Below are positions 1-6,054 of a DNA stretch of 8,678 nucleotides, in pieces. The stretch covers positions 1 to 8,678 of the forward strand of contig VGPA01000051.1 of NCBI GenBank assembly GCA_016875665.1, read 5' to 3'. This DNA comes from Chloroflexota bacterium (lineage in GTDB: Bacteria; Chloroflexota; Limnocylindria; P2-11E). Each line of letters starts with the position of its first letter. The stretch's first letter is position 1. The notes beneath the pieces are model-generated. The model was not told the DNA's origin. It saw only the letters and a list, made by a program, of their open reading frames with translations, and ran no database searches. Made by a program: the position numbers and the translations under genes.

Positions 1-132
1 GCCGCCGCGCTCGCCCGGGAGGAGAGCCGCGGCAGCCACTACCGGTCGGACTTCCCGCGGGAGGATCCCGCGCAGGCAGTGCATCTCGTGCACCGGCTCG
101 GTGCGCCGCTCGCGACGGAGCGGTGGTCGTGA
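1..132 (+). CDS. nadB: L-aspartate oxidase, C-terminal end only (partial)
   Basis: Only the last 43 residues are in the window; the gene begins to the left. The tail contains ESRGSHYRSDFP, which matches the conserved C-terminal motif of L-aspartate oxidase (ESRG-H-hydrophobic/aromatic-x-D-[FY]-P) in the helical capping region of this flavoprotein. The enzyme oxidises L-aspartate to iminoaspartate, the first step of de novo NAD synthesis. Its stop TGA (130-132) overlaps the GTG start of nadC in a GTGA, which suggests translational coupling. The identification rests on the short motif and is strongly supported by the nadC and nadA genes that follow. A fumarate reductase or succinate dehydrogenase flavoprotein shares the fold but would not be expected in this context. 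Confidence 0.9.
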   Translation, partial: AAALAREESRGSHYRSDFPREDPAQAVHLVHRLGAPLATERWS

Positions 133-971
133 TCGCGCCCCTGCCCGACGCCGTCATCCACGCGTTCGTCGACGCCGCGCTCGCCGAGGACGTCGGACGG
201 GGCGACCTCACGACCGGCGCGACCGTGGACCCGGGCGTATTCGCGACCGCGGCCCTCGTGTTCCGCGAGCCGGGGGTGGTGTGCGGACTCCCCGTGGCCG
301 CCGCGGTCTTCCGGGCGCTCGATCCCGCGAGCGAGGTCCGCGCCGACGTCCCCGAGTGCGGGCGCATCGAGGCGCCGGGACGGGTGGCCGCCGTCCGCGC
401 CCGCGCCGCGGCGATGCTCACCGGCGAGCGGCTCGCGCTCAACGTCGTGGGCCGCCTGTCGGGGATCGCGACGCTGGCACACGCGTTCTCCGAGCGTGTC
501 GCCGGCACGCGCGCGCAGGTCCTCGACACGCGCAAGACGACACCCGGCCTGCGCGTCCTCGAGAAGTACGCGGTACGGGCGGGTGGAGCGAGGAACCACC
601 GTTTCGCGCTCGACGACGGCATCCTGATCAAAGACAACCACCTGCGGCTCGCCGGCTCGATCGAGGAGGCGATCCGCCGCGCCAAGGCGGCCGCCCCCCC
701 GGGGATCCGCGTGGAGGTCGAGGTGGAGACGGTCGAGCAGCTCCGTGTCGCGATCGCCTCAGGGGCGGACATGGTGCTGCTCGACAACATGCCGGTCCCG
801 CTGCTCCGGGAGGCCGTGGCGATGGCCGGCGGACGCGTGCCGCTCGAAGCCTCTGGAGGAGTCACCCTGGAGACCGTCCGCGCGATCGCGGAGACCGGCG
901 TCGACTTCGTGTCCGCGGGAGCGTTGACGCACTCGGTGCGCTCGCTCGACGTCGCGCTGGAGGTGGACTGA
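129..971 (+). CDS. nadC: nicotinate-nucleotide pyrophosphorylase (quinolinate phosphoribosyltransferase)
   Basis: This enzyme makes nicotinate mononucleotide from quinolinate and PRPP with loss of CO2, the third step of de novo NAD synthesis. The 280-residue product has the full set of family motifs: EDVGRGDLTT (20-29), GERLALNVVGRLSGIAT (99-115), DTRKTTPGLR (133-142), NHRFALDDGILIKDNH (156-171), EVEVET (196-201), LLDNM (217-221) and EASGGVT (240-246). Likely substrate-binding residues by family comparison are R101, R135, K136, H157, R158, K168 and D219. I chose GTG 129 because it overlaps the nadB stop (GTGA) and lies 8 bases after the GGAG at 117-120. GTG 123, two codons upstream in frame, is possible but sits too close to that site. 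Length is normal for the family and no key residue is missing. Confidence 0.97.
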   Translation: MIAPLPDAVIHAFVDAALAEDVGRGDLTTGATVDPGVFATAALVFREPGVVCGLPVAAAVFRALDPASEVRADVPECGRIEAPGRVAAVRARAAAMLTGERLALNVVGRLSGIATLAHAFSERVAGTRAQVLDTRKTTPGLRVLEKYAVRAGGARNHRFALDDGILIKDNHLRLAGSIEEAIRRAKAAAPPGIRVEVEVETVEQLRVAIASGADMVLLDNMPVPLLREAVAMAGGRVPLEASGGVTLETVRAIAETGVDFVSAGALTHSVRSLDVALEVD

Positions 972-972
972 C

Positions 973-1938
973 ATGAGCGTGACCGCCGCGCCGCTCGTCC
1001 TCGACGATCCGCGGTCCCGCAAGGCGCTCCAGCAGGAGATCCGCATGCTGGCGAAGCGCCGGGACGCGGTGATCCTCGCGCACAACTACCAGCGCCCCGA
1101 GGTCCAGGAGGTGGCGGACCACATCGGCGACTCGCTCGGGCTTTCGCGGCAGGCCGCCGCGACGACGGCGAGGGTGATCGTCTTCTGCGGCGTGTCATTC
1201 ATGGCGGAGACCGCGGCGATCCTGAGCCCCGACAAGACCGTCCTGCTTCCCGAGCTCGAAGCGGGCTGCTCGCTTTCGGACTCCGTCACCGCGGCCGACG
1301 TGCGCGCATGGAAGGCCCAGCACCCCGGCGCGGTCGTGGTGTCGTACGTGAACACGACGGCCGAGGTGAAGGCGGAGAGCGACTACTGCTGCACGTCGGG
1401 GAACGCGAAGGTCGTGATCGAGGCGATCCCGAAGGACCGGGAGATCCTGTTCCTTCCGGACGTGTTCCTCGGCACATGGCTCGAGCGGGTGACCGGACGG
1501 AAGATGCGCCTCTGGATGGGCGAGTGCCACGTCCACGCGGGCATCCGGCCGGACGACATCCGGCGCTGGCGCGAAGGCGCTCCCGACGCGGAGCTGATGG
1601 TGCACCCCGAGTGCGGCTGCGCGAGCCAGGCGCTCGCCTTCGGAAGCGACGGCGCCAAGGTGCTCTCGACCGAGGGGATGGTCACGCACGCGAAGGCGTC
1701 CCCGAAGGACCATTTCCTCGTCGCTACCGAAACGGGCATCCTCCACCGCCTGCGCACGGAGATGCCGGAGAAGCGGTTCGATCCGCTGCGCGAGGACGCG
1801 GTGTGCCGCTACATGAAGATGACGACGCTCGAGAGCGTCCGTGACTCGCTGCTCCACATGCGGCACGTGGTGAGCGTGCCGCGGGACGTCGCCGACCGTG
1901 CGCGCGCCGCGATCGAGCGCATGGTCCGCATCGGCTAG
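973..1938 (+). CDS. nadA: quinolinate synthase (4Fe-4S enzyme)
   Basis: Condenses iminoaspartate with dihydroxyacetone phosphate to give quinolinate, using a [4Fe-4S] cluster. The 321-residue protein shows the NadA triplicated fold motifs: AHNYQRPEVQEVADHIGDSL (36-55), FCGVSFMAETA (71-81), EAGCSLSD (96-103), SYVNTTAEVKAESDYCCTSGN (124-144), WMGECHVHAG (181-190), HPECGCAS (211-218), STEGM (232-236) and the TETGILHRL region (252-260). By alignment with known NadA proteins, the three cluster ligands are C99, C185 and C278 (in VCRYMKMTTLE). All are present, so the enzyme should be active. ATG 973 follows GGAGG at 959-963 and lies one base after the nadC stop, so it is co-transcribed with nadB and nadC. 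The stop TAG shares a CTAG with the stop of the convergent downstream gene. Confidence 0.98.
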   Translation: MSVTAAPLVLDDPRSRKALQQEIRMLAKRRDAVILAHNYQRPEVQEVADHIGDSLGLSRQAAATTARVIVFCGVSFMAETAAILSPDKTVLLPELEAGCSLSDSVTAADVRAWKAQHPGAVVVSYVNTTAEVKAESDYCCTSGNAKVVIEAIPKDREILFLPDVFLGTWLERVTGRKMRLWMGECHVHAGIRPDDIRRWREGAPDAELMVHPECGCASQALAFGSDGAKVLSTEGMVTHAKASPKDHFLVATETGILHRLRTEMPEKRFDPLREDAVCRYMKMTTLESVRDSLLHMRHVVSVPRDVADRARAAIERMVRIG

Positions 1939-2222
1939 TCCGACCGGCGCCCCTCGAGACCCGTGCGGACCGCACGCAGGATCCCGGCCAGATCCGCATC
2001 GCTCGCGTCGGGAAGCGCGCCGCGGAGGCGGGCCAGCGCCAGGCCCGCGAGGTAGCTCGATAGCGGCGCGAACCGCCGCTCACTGGAATGGGCGACGATC
2101 CTGGTCAGCTCGAGCAGCTCCTCGGCCACCGCCTTGGTCAGCGTCGGTGCTTCGATCGCCGCGCCCCGCTTGCGTGCTTCATCGGCGAAGCGCCGGCCCA
2201 GATCTTCGAGATAGGCGTTCAC
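1935..2222 (-). CDS. small DUF6457-like helical protein
   Basis: A 95-residue, probably cytosolic protein of unknown function. Its core (residues 28-68, containing LLELTRIVAHSSERRFAPLSSYLAGLA) resembles DUF6457, a small helical domain in high-GC bacteria that is found alone or attached to MobA-type molybdenum-cofactor proteins. The shared pattern is an LxLxRxVAH helix followed by R-x-x-APL-[ST]-[ST]-[FY]-L-x-G. That match is from memory and is moderate. I chose GTG at 2220-2222 because a GAGGAG lies about 11 bases before it and the similarity begins just after it. The open frame runs further upstream to 2429, but that part reads through the tRNA and is not credible coding. The gene lies 100 bases downstream of tRNA-Gly on the same strand with no clear separate promoter or terminator, so it may use read-through from the tRNA promoter. 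Its TAG stop overlaps the nadA stop. Confidence 0.72.
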   Translation of the reverse strand: MNAYLEDLGRRFADEARKRGAAIEAPTLTKAVAEELLELTRIVAHSSERRFAPLSSYLAGLALARLRGALPDASDADLAGILRAVRTGLEGRRSD

Positions 2223-2322
2223 GTTCGTTCTTGCTCCTCGACGCGAGTTCGGATCCGCGTGGAACCGTGCAGCGTCCAAATCCGGTCGAGGGAGTGACTC
2301 GGACCACGTGCGCACGGGCCCG

Positions 2323-2395
2323 AGCGGGAGACGCGACTCGAACGCGCGACCCTTTCCTTGGGAAGGAAATGCTCTGCCAACTGAGCTACTCCCGC
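2323..2395 (-). tRNA. tRNA-Gly, anticodon CCC
   Basis: A 73-base cloverleaf on the minus strand. The acceptor arms GCGGGAG (2389-2395) and CTCCCGC (2324-2330) pair over 7 bp. The D arm is GCTC/GAGC with an AGTTGGCA loop. The anticodon stem TTTCC/GGAAA closes a TTCCCAA loop, which gives anticodon CCC (reads GGG, glycine). The T arm GCGCG/CGCGT has loop TTCGAGT and one G-U pair. The discriminator base is U (2323). No CCA follows, so the end must be added after transcription. A good -10 box lies 9 bases upstream. The frames that cross this region on both strands are not coding. Confidence 0.96.
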
Positions 2396-2404
2396 GTAAC
2401 GGCC

Positions 2405-2410
2405 ATTCTA
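2405..2410 (-). promoter_or_regulatory. -10 box of tRNA-Gly promoter
   Basis: TAGAAT on the minus strand matches the sigma-70-type TATAAT at 5 of 6 positions and ends 9 bases before the mature tRNA 5' end, which fits a very short leader. A TTGGAA lies upstream but only 13 bases away, too close for a normal -35. The true -35 may be weak. Confidence 0.5.
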
Positions 2411-2593
2411 TTCGCCGACGCGCTTCCAAGCCGCATCCGCATCGGCACCTGGACCTTCGGCTTCTCCCCGCTCGCGCTCAGCATCGCCCGCGAACGACAG
2501 CCCGCGGCGCGCCGCGGCGGCGCCGCTCGCGCGCATGTACCCCTCGAGAGGTTCACGTGCGTCGTGACCGCGCGCTCCCCACGGTGGACAATC

Positions 2594-2609
2594 TAGAACA
2601 GACGTTCTA
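2594..2609. promoter_or_regulatory. LexA-type SOS box (TAGAAC-N4-GTTCTA)
   Basis: A perfect 6-bp inverted repeat TAGAAC AGAC GTTCTA, A/T-rich against a very GC-rich background. Its core GAAC-N4-GTTC is the Gram-positive-type LexA operator. On the plus strand it falls between TGGACA (2585-2590, 5 of 6 to the -35 consensus) and TATCCT (2608-2613, 4 of 6 to the -10) with 17-base spacing, the layout of a LexA-repressed promoter. On the minus strand a weaker TAGATT overlaps it. No recognised gene starts just downstream in either direction, so its target is unknown. The stem is too short and lacks a T run, so it is not a terminator. Confidence 0.55.
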
Positions 2610-2653
2610 TCCTGAACCCGGCGCCCGGCCGAACGAGGACGGGAAAAGACGGC

Positions 2654-3115
2654 TCAGCGGCGGCGGCGCGTCCCCGCACGCTTGGTCGCCTTCCGCGCTG
2701 CCTTCTTCGCGGCCTTCTTCGCCGTCCGCTTCACGGTCTTCCGCGCCGGCGCCGGCGCCGGCGACGGATGCTCATCGCGCGCGATGCCGATCACGTTCCC
2801 TTCCGGGTCAGAGAAGAGGGCGAACGTCACCGGGCCCATGGTCTGAGGCGGCACGACGATTCGCCCGCCGAGGTTCTGGGCGCGCTGAAGCGTCGCGTCG
2901 ACGTCGGTGACGTCCACATAGAAGGTCACCATGCTCTGTCCCATCGGGTTCTGCACGATGCCGCCGTTCACGCCGATCCCGGTCCGCGTGTCCACGAGGC
3001 CGTAGCCGCCGGGCTGGTTCGTGTCGACGCTCCACCCGAAGAGTGAGCTGTAGAAACGGATCGCCGAAGCCTGGTCCTTCGCGTTGATCTCGAAGTGGGT
3101 GACAGGGTGCGGCAT
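2654..3115 (-). CDS. VOC/glyoxalase-fold protein with Lys/Arg-rich histone-like C-terminal tail
   Basis: A 153-residue protein. Residues 1-115 form a single vicinal-oxygen-chelate module with two beta-alpha-beta-beta-beta halves: HFEINAKDQASAIRFYSSLFGW (7-28) in the first, and TFYVDVTDVDATLQRAQNLGG (64-84) to PVTFALFSDPEGNVIGI (95-111) in the second. H7 and E106 sit where metal ligands often lie in this superfamily. Such proteins usually work as dimers; the substrate cannot be told from sequence. Residues 118-153 are a Pro/Ala linker followed by a tail of repeated KKAA/KRA units ending in RRRR, like the tails of histone H1-like and actinobacterial HU proteins, which suggests nucleic-acid binding. 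ATG 3113-3115 follows GGGGGAG by 8 bases, which settles the start. It lies 98 bases after the kinase on the same strand. Confidence 0.87.
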   Translation of the reverse strand: MPHPVTHFEINAKDQASAIRFYSSLFGWSVDTNQPGGYGLVDTRTGIGVNGGIVQNPMGQSMVTFYVDVTDVDATLQRAQNLGGRIVVPPQTMGPVTFALFSDPEGNVIGIARDEHPSPAPAPARKTVKRTAKKAAKKAARKATKRAGTRRRR

Positions 3116-3213
3116 GTGAGTCACTCCCCCACGTGTCGCCGGGTGGTCCGGCGCGGGGCCAGTCTCGCACACCGGTCGGCGCTCCCTCCGGGAGGAGCCA
3201 GGCCGCGCGGGCG

Positions 3214-5118
3214 CTAGTAGACCCGCCCGCCCCCGAGGCCCGCGATGAGCGGCTCGCCCTGCGGCTCCGGCTCGCGCCGCTCCACCGCGGCGATCACGAC
3301 GCCGACGGCGAGCGCGATGATCGCGCCGCCGATCGCCCACGCGAGCAGCAGCTCGTCGGCGGGGCGGCCCGGGGTGCGCACGAGTGGCGACCAGGTCACG
3401 AACAGCAGGTAGAGGAGCAGCCCGCCGGCCGCCGCGCCCGCGCCCGTGGCGAAGACGTACAGGGCGAACCAGGGGGCGCGCCGCCGGAGCAGCGCGTCGA
3501 ACGCGGTCCGCAGCACCCGCGTGAGCGCCCACACGGTGAGGGCCGCGGCGGCCCACGAGAGCACGGTGGCGATGAGCGCGATGTCCGCGCCGCTTACGCG
3601 CGACGCGAGGTCGACCACCTGCCGGACCAGCACCGGCGGATCGAGCGCCTCGCGGAGCGCACCGAAGCGGTCGTCGGTGTTGCGCACGAGGTTGATGAAG
3701 GCCGCCTCAGTGCCGCTCGCACTCGACGGATCGAGGAGCGACTCGCGCTCGAGCGGCAGCCCGGTGCTGACGTAGGGCCCGTACGACGGGCGCCCGACCG
3801 CGATCCCGGCGAGCACCGCGAGCGTCGCGCCCCATGCGGCGGTCGCGACGCCGGCGAGCCCGAAGATCGACGCGCAGGCGAGCGCGAGCGCGGGGCCGAA
3901 GCCGAACGGCGCGGCGACGGGCATCGCGAGCGCGATGGCCGCCCGTTCCGGCGGCAGGTCGCGCAGGTAGACCCACAGGCCCATCAGCGCGAAGAGCACG
4001 GCGAGCCCCGGCACGAACAGGAACAGCAGGACCGTTTCCGCGGCCCAGGCGACCGCGAGCGCCGGTCCCAGCCTGCCGAGAACGGCGATGGCGAGCACGA
4101 GCGCCGATCCGAGGAGCGCGACGGGAACGCCGAAGCCGGCGAGCAGCGTGAGCGCCGCGTACGGCAGCGCGGCGAGGGCGCCGAAGAACGTGCTCCGGAT
4201 GGGCGTTCCGTGCGTGGAGAGCATGGCGACCACCGGGCTCTCCGCCGCGCGCGGAACGAAGTCGGCGATCGGCCGCACCATGACCTGCGACGACGGGCGC
4301 GTCGCGGCGTCGAGTGCGGCCGCCAGCTCGGCCGCGCTCGCGAAGCGCAGCTCGGGCTTCTTGGCGAGGGCGCGCATCACGACGTCGTCGACGCGCCGCG
4401 AGAGCGACGGCCGCAGGTGGCTCGGCGGGATCGGGGCGCGGAGCAGGTGGTCACGCATGAGCACACCGGTCTGCCCGCTGGTGAACGGCGGCCGGCCAAC
4501 GAGCATCTCGTAGAGCAGCAGCCCCGCGCCGTAGACATCGGTCGACGCGGTGACGCCGCGTCCTTCGACGCGCTCCGGGGCGATGTAGCGCGCGCTCGCG
4601 ACGAGCGTGGGCGCATCGTCGTCCTCGCGCGGCGAGCGGGCGATGCCGAAGTCGCAGACCTTCACGCGCTCGTCGAGCGTCAGAAGCACGTTCGCCGGCT
4701 TCAGGTCGGCGTGGACGATGCCCTTCGCGTGTGCGAACACGAGCGCCTCGAGCACCGCCGCCGCGATGCGCGTCGCGTCAGCCAGGGGCAGCGGTCCTCG
4801 CGCGATCAGGTCGGCGAGTGACGGCCCTTCGACCAGCTCCATCACGATGAAGGGCGTGCCGTCCGCCTCCCCGCCGCCATGGATGGGCACGATGTTCGGG
4901 TGGGAGAGACCGGCGAGCGTGCGTGCCTCCCGGATGAAGAGGGCGCGCAGCGCGGCATCCGCCGCCGCGCTCTGGTCGAGGAGCTTCACCGCCACCGGCT
5001 CGCTCGTGGTGAGATCGGTCGCCCGGTAGACCTGCGACGATCCGCCGCTGCCGAGAACGCTCTCGAGCCGGTAGCGCTGCGCGAGCACCGTGCCGATCAC
5101 CGAGGGAGACCGTCGCAC
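3214..5118 (-). CDS. serine/threonine protein kinase with polytopic membrane domain (non-RD)
   Basis: A Hanks-type kinase of 634 residues. The N-terminal catalytic domain (about 16-275) has the glycine loop GSGGSSQVY (23-31), catalytic lysine K45 in VAVK, helix-C glutamate E64, catalytic loop HADLKPAN (136-143; D138, K140, N143), DFG (156-158), APE (180-182) and the STDVYGAGLLLYEML segment (192-206). The usual HRD arginine is alanine, so this is a non-RD kinase. A linker (276-311) leads to about six to eight hydrophobic helices: 312-347, 352-385, 393-441, 513-536, 548-576 and 589-612, with a polar stretch at 442-510. There is no PASTA or other known sensor domain. I chose GTG 5116-5118 for a weak GGGG upstream. 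GTG 5098-5100 (628 residues) is equally in frame but lacks a ribosome site. The frame stays open to 5919, but that part is a shadow of the gene upstream. It lies 38 bases after the secreted-protein gene, so a shared transcript is likely. Confidence 0.9.
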   Translation of the reverse strand: MRRSPSVIGTVLAQRYRLESVLGSGGSSQVYRATDLTTSEPVAVKLLDQSAAADAALRALFIREARTLAGLSHPNIVPIHGGGEADGTPFIVMELVEGPSLADLIARGPLPLADATRIAAAVLEALVFAHAKGIVHADLKPANVLLTLDERVKVCDFGIARSPREDDDAPTLVASARYIAPERVEGRGVTASTDVYGAGLLLYEMLVGRPPFTSGQTGVLMRDHLLRAPIPPSHLRPSLSRRVDDVVMRALAKKPELRFASAAELAAALDAATRPSSQVMVRPIADFVPRAAESPVVAMLSTHGTPIRSTFFGALAALPYAALTLLAGFGVPVALLGSALVLAIAVLGRLGPALAVAWAAETVLLFLFVPGLAVLFALMGLWVYLRDLPPERAAIALAMPVAAPFGFGPALALACASIFGLAGVATAAWGATLAVLAGIAVGRPSYGPYVSTGLPLERESLLDPSSASGTEAAFINLVRNTDDRFGALREALDPPVLVRQVVDLASRVSGADIALIATVLSWAAAALTVWALTRVLRTAFDALLRRRAPWFALYVFATGAGAAAGGLLLYLLFVTWSPLVRTPGRPADELLLAWAIGGAIIALAVGVVIAAVERREPEPQGEPLIAGLGGGRVY

Positions 5119-5156
5119 GGCGGTCGACCCCGTGTCCAGGGGACCGCTGATCGCGT

Positions 5157-5903
5157 CTACCGGCTTGCGGTCGGCGCGGGCGACGTGGTCGGCGCCGGAC
5201 TCGGGCTCGCGCTCGCGCTCGGCGCGGGGGTGCTGCTCGGCTTCGGGCTGGCGCTCGGGCGCGGCTTGGCCTGACCCGGAGCGACGAACTTGGAGTCGAC
5301 CGCCCTGGCGATCGCCTCGCGCGCCTTGGCTTGGTCCGCGTTCGGATCGGACTTCAGGACCGCGCCGAGGATCGCGCTGATGAGGCCGTCGCGCGTCTTG
5401 CCCTTGGCGAGCGCGAGGTCGGCGAGGCTCTTCCCGTCGCGGTGGGTCCTCGCGATCTCGTCCGCCGGAACGCCGAGGTAGTCCATGGCCGCCTTCACGG
5501 CGCCCTTGCTCAGCTGATGGAGTGCGGCGCGCGCCGGCTTCACCGGGCTGGCAGGCCGGCGTTCGCTCTTCAGCGCCTCGAGGATCGCGGTCTTCTGCGC
5601 GGCGGTGATCGTGCCGACCGCGACGAGCCGGTCGAGCACGGAATCGAGGTCGGCCGCCGCGGGCTTGGCGCGGGGCCCCTGCCGGCGCTTCCCATCGCGC
5701 TCGTCCTGCTCGTCCCGCGCGTCCACGTCGTCGCCCATGAACCGGGCGAAGAAGACGGCGCGCTCCTCGGACACCGCGCGCGAGGGCCCCTGGTCCTCGA
5801 CGGTGAGGTGGGTCGGCGAAGCCGCCAGCGAGATCGCCCCGGTCAGCATGGCGCCGAGCGCTCCGGCCGTGACCGCGATGAGCAGCGAGCGAACCAGATG
5901 CAC
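5157..5903 (-). CDS. secreted helical-repeat protein with Pro/Ser/Ala tail, function unknown
   Basis: A 248-residue exported protein. Residues 1-29 are a signal peptide or membrane anchor: VHLVR followed by a hydrophobic core (LLIAVTAGALGAMLTGAISLAA). Next comes a charged, disordered segment (55-82). A helical module (86-112, DSVLDRLVAVGTITAAQKTAILEAL) is like the short 'G-T-I-T-x-x-Q' helical hairpins of many secreted Gram-positive proteins. A second module (128-181) carries YLGVPADEIARTHRDGKSLADLA, the YLG...GKSL-x-x-[LI]-A-x-x-x-G-K...GL pattern seen in exported proteins of unknown function in Actinobacteria and Chloroflexi. Residues 211-248 are a Pro/Ser/Ala/Thr tail, typical of wall-spanning linkers. 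GTG 5901-5903 is fixed by GGGAGGG (5908-5914) a few bases upstream and by the signal peptide; the longer open frame to 6095 has neither. It precedes the kinase by 38 bases and might be its extracellular partner, which is inference. Confidence 0.8.
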   Translation of the reverse strand: MHLVRSLLIAVTAGALGAMLTGAISLAASPTHLTVEDQGPSRAVSEERAVFFARFMGDDVDARDEQDERDGKRRQGPRAKPAAADLDSVLDRLVAVGTITAAQKTAILEALKSERRPASPVKPARAALHQLSKGAVKAAMDYLGVPADEIARTHRDGKSLADLALAKGKTRDGLISAILGAVLKSDPNADQAKAREAIARAVDSKFVAPGQAKPRPSASPKPSSTPAPSASASPSPAPTTSPAPTASR

Positions 5904-5917
5904 CGAGCCCTCCCAGC

Positions 5918-5939
5918 ACGCGACCGCACCCGGTCGCGT
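5918..5939 (-). promoter_or_regulatory. hairpin immediately upstream of the secreted-protein ribosome site
   Basis: A perfect 8-bp inverted repeat (ACGCGACC / GGTCGCGT) with a 6-base loop. Its edge is 3 bases from the GGGAGGG ribosome site of the gene that starts at 5903. It could shape translation initiation or stabilise the 5' end. It could also mark the end of the M23 peptidase transcript, but no T run follows on either strand. The rest of the 151-base gap (5904-6054) shows no clear promoter and no gene. Confidence 0.4.
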
Positions 5940-6054
5940 AGCCCGATTCACGGGACGTCCATGGCGTAACGCGGAGTGCTCCCCGGTGCTACGGGTGGGG
6001 GGTGTCGGCCCGGCATCGACGCGTGGTGAGGCCGGGTCGGAGTCCGTCGTCGCC

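Larger units (their letters stand above)
2396..2653. other. gene-poor intergenic stretch between tRNA-Gly and the glyoxalase-fold gene
   Basis: This 258-base stretch separates the 3' end of the glyoxalase-fold gene from the 5' side of tRNA-Gly. I see no convincing gene in it. It holds the tRNA -10 box and, in its right half, a LexA-type palindrome with a possible promoter. A 42-codon minus-strand frame (2408-2536) starts at an ATG preceded by GAGGGG only 3 bases away, and its composition is low-complexity Ala/Arg/Glu/Gly; I do not call it. No hairpin followed by a T run marks the end of the glyoxalase-fold transcript. Confidence 0.6.

Noticed and set aside
2223..2429. Longer start for the DUF6457-like gene
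   Set aside because: This part of the frame reads straight through tRNA-Gly.
2408..2536. A 42-codon minus-strand frame between the SOS box and tRNA-Gly
   Set aside because: Its ribosome site is only 3 bases from the ATG, its composition is low-complexity, and its end overlaps the tRNA promoter. It is kept only as a remote candidate target of the SOS box.
1898..2596. A 232-codon plus-strand frame after nadA
   Set aside because: It crosses the tRNA and the minus-strand gene and has no recognisable protein pattern.
3181..3198. Inverted repeat (GCTCC...GGAGC) just after the kinase stop, as a terminator
   Set aside because: The stem is 5 bp plus an imperfect extension and has no T run on the minus strand.
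3133..4821. A 562-codon plus-strand open frame opposite the kinase gene
   Set aside because: The product is almost entirely Arg/Glu/Gly/Ala/Asp with no fold-like pattern. It is a reverse-strand shadow of a GC-rich real gene with clear kinase motifs.
5119..5919. N-terminal extension of the kinase frame
   Set aside because: It is low-complexity and Arg-rich, has no homology, and overlaps the well-supported secreted-protein gene; the kinase fold begins only after 5118.
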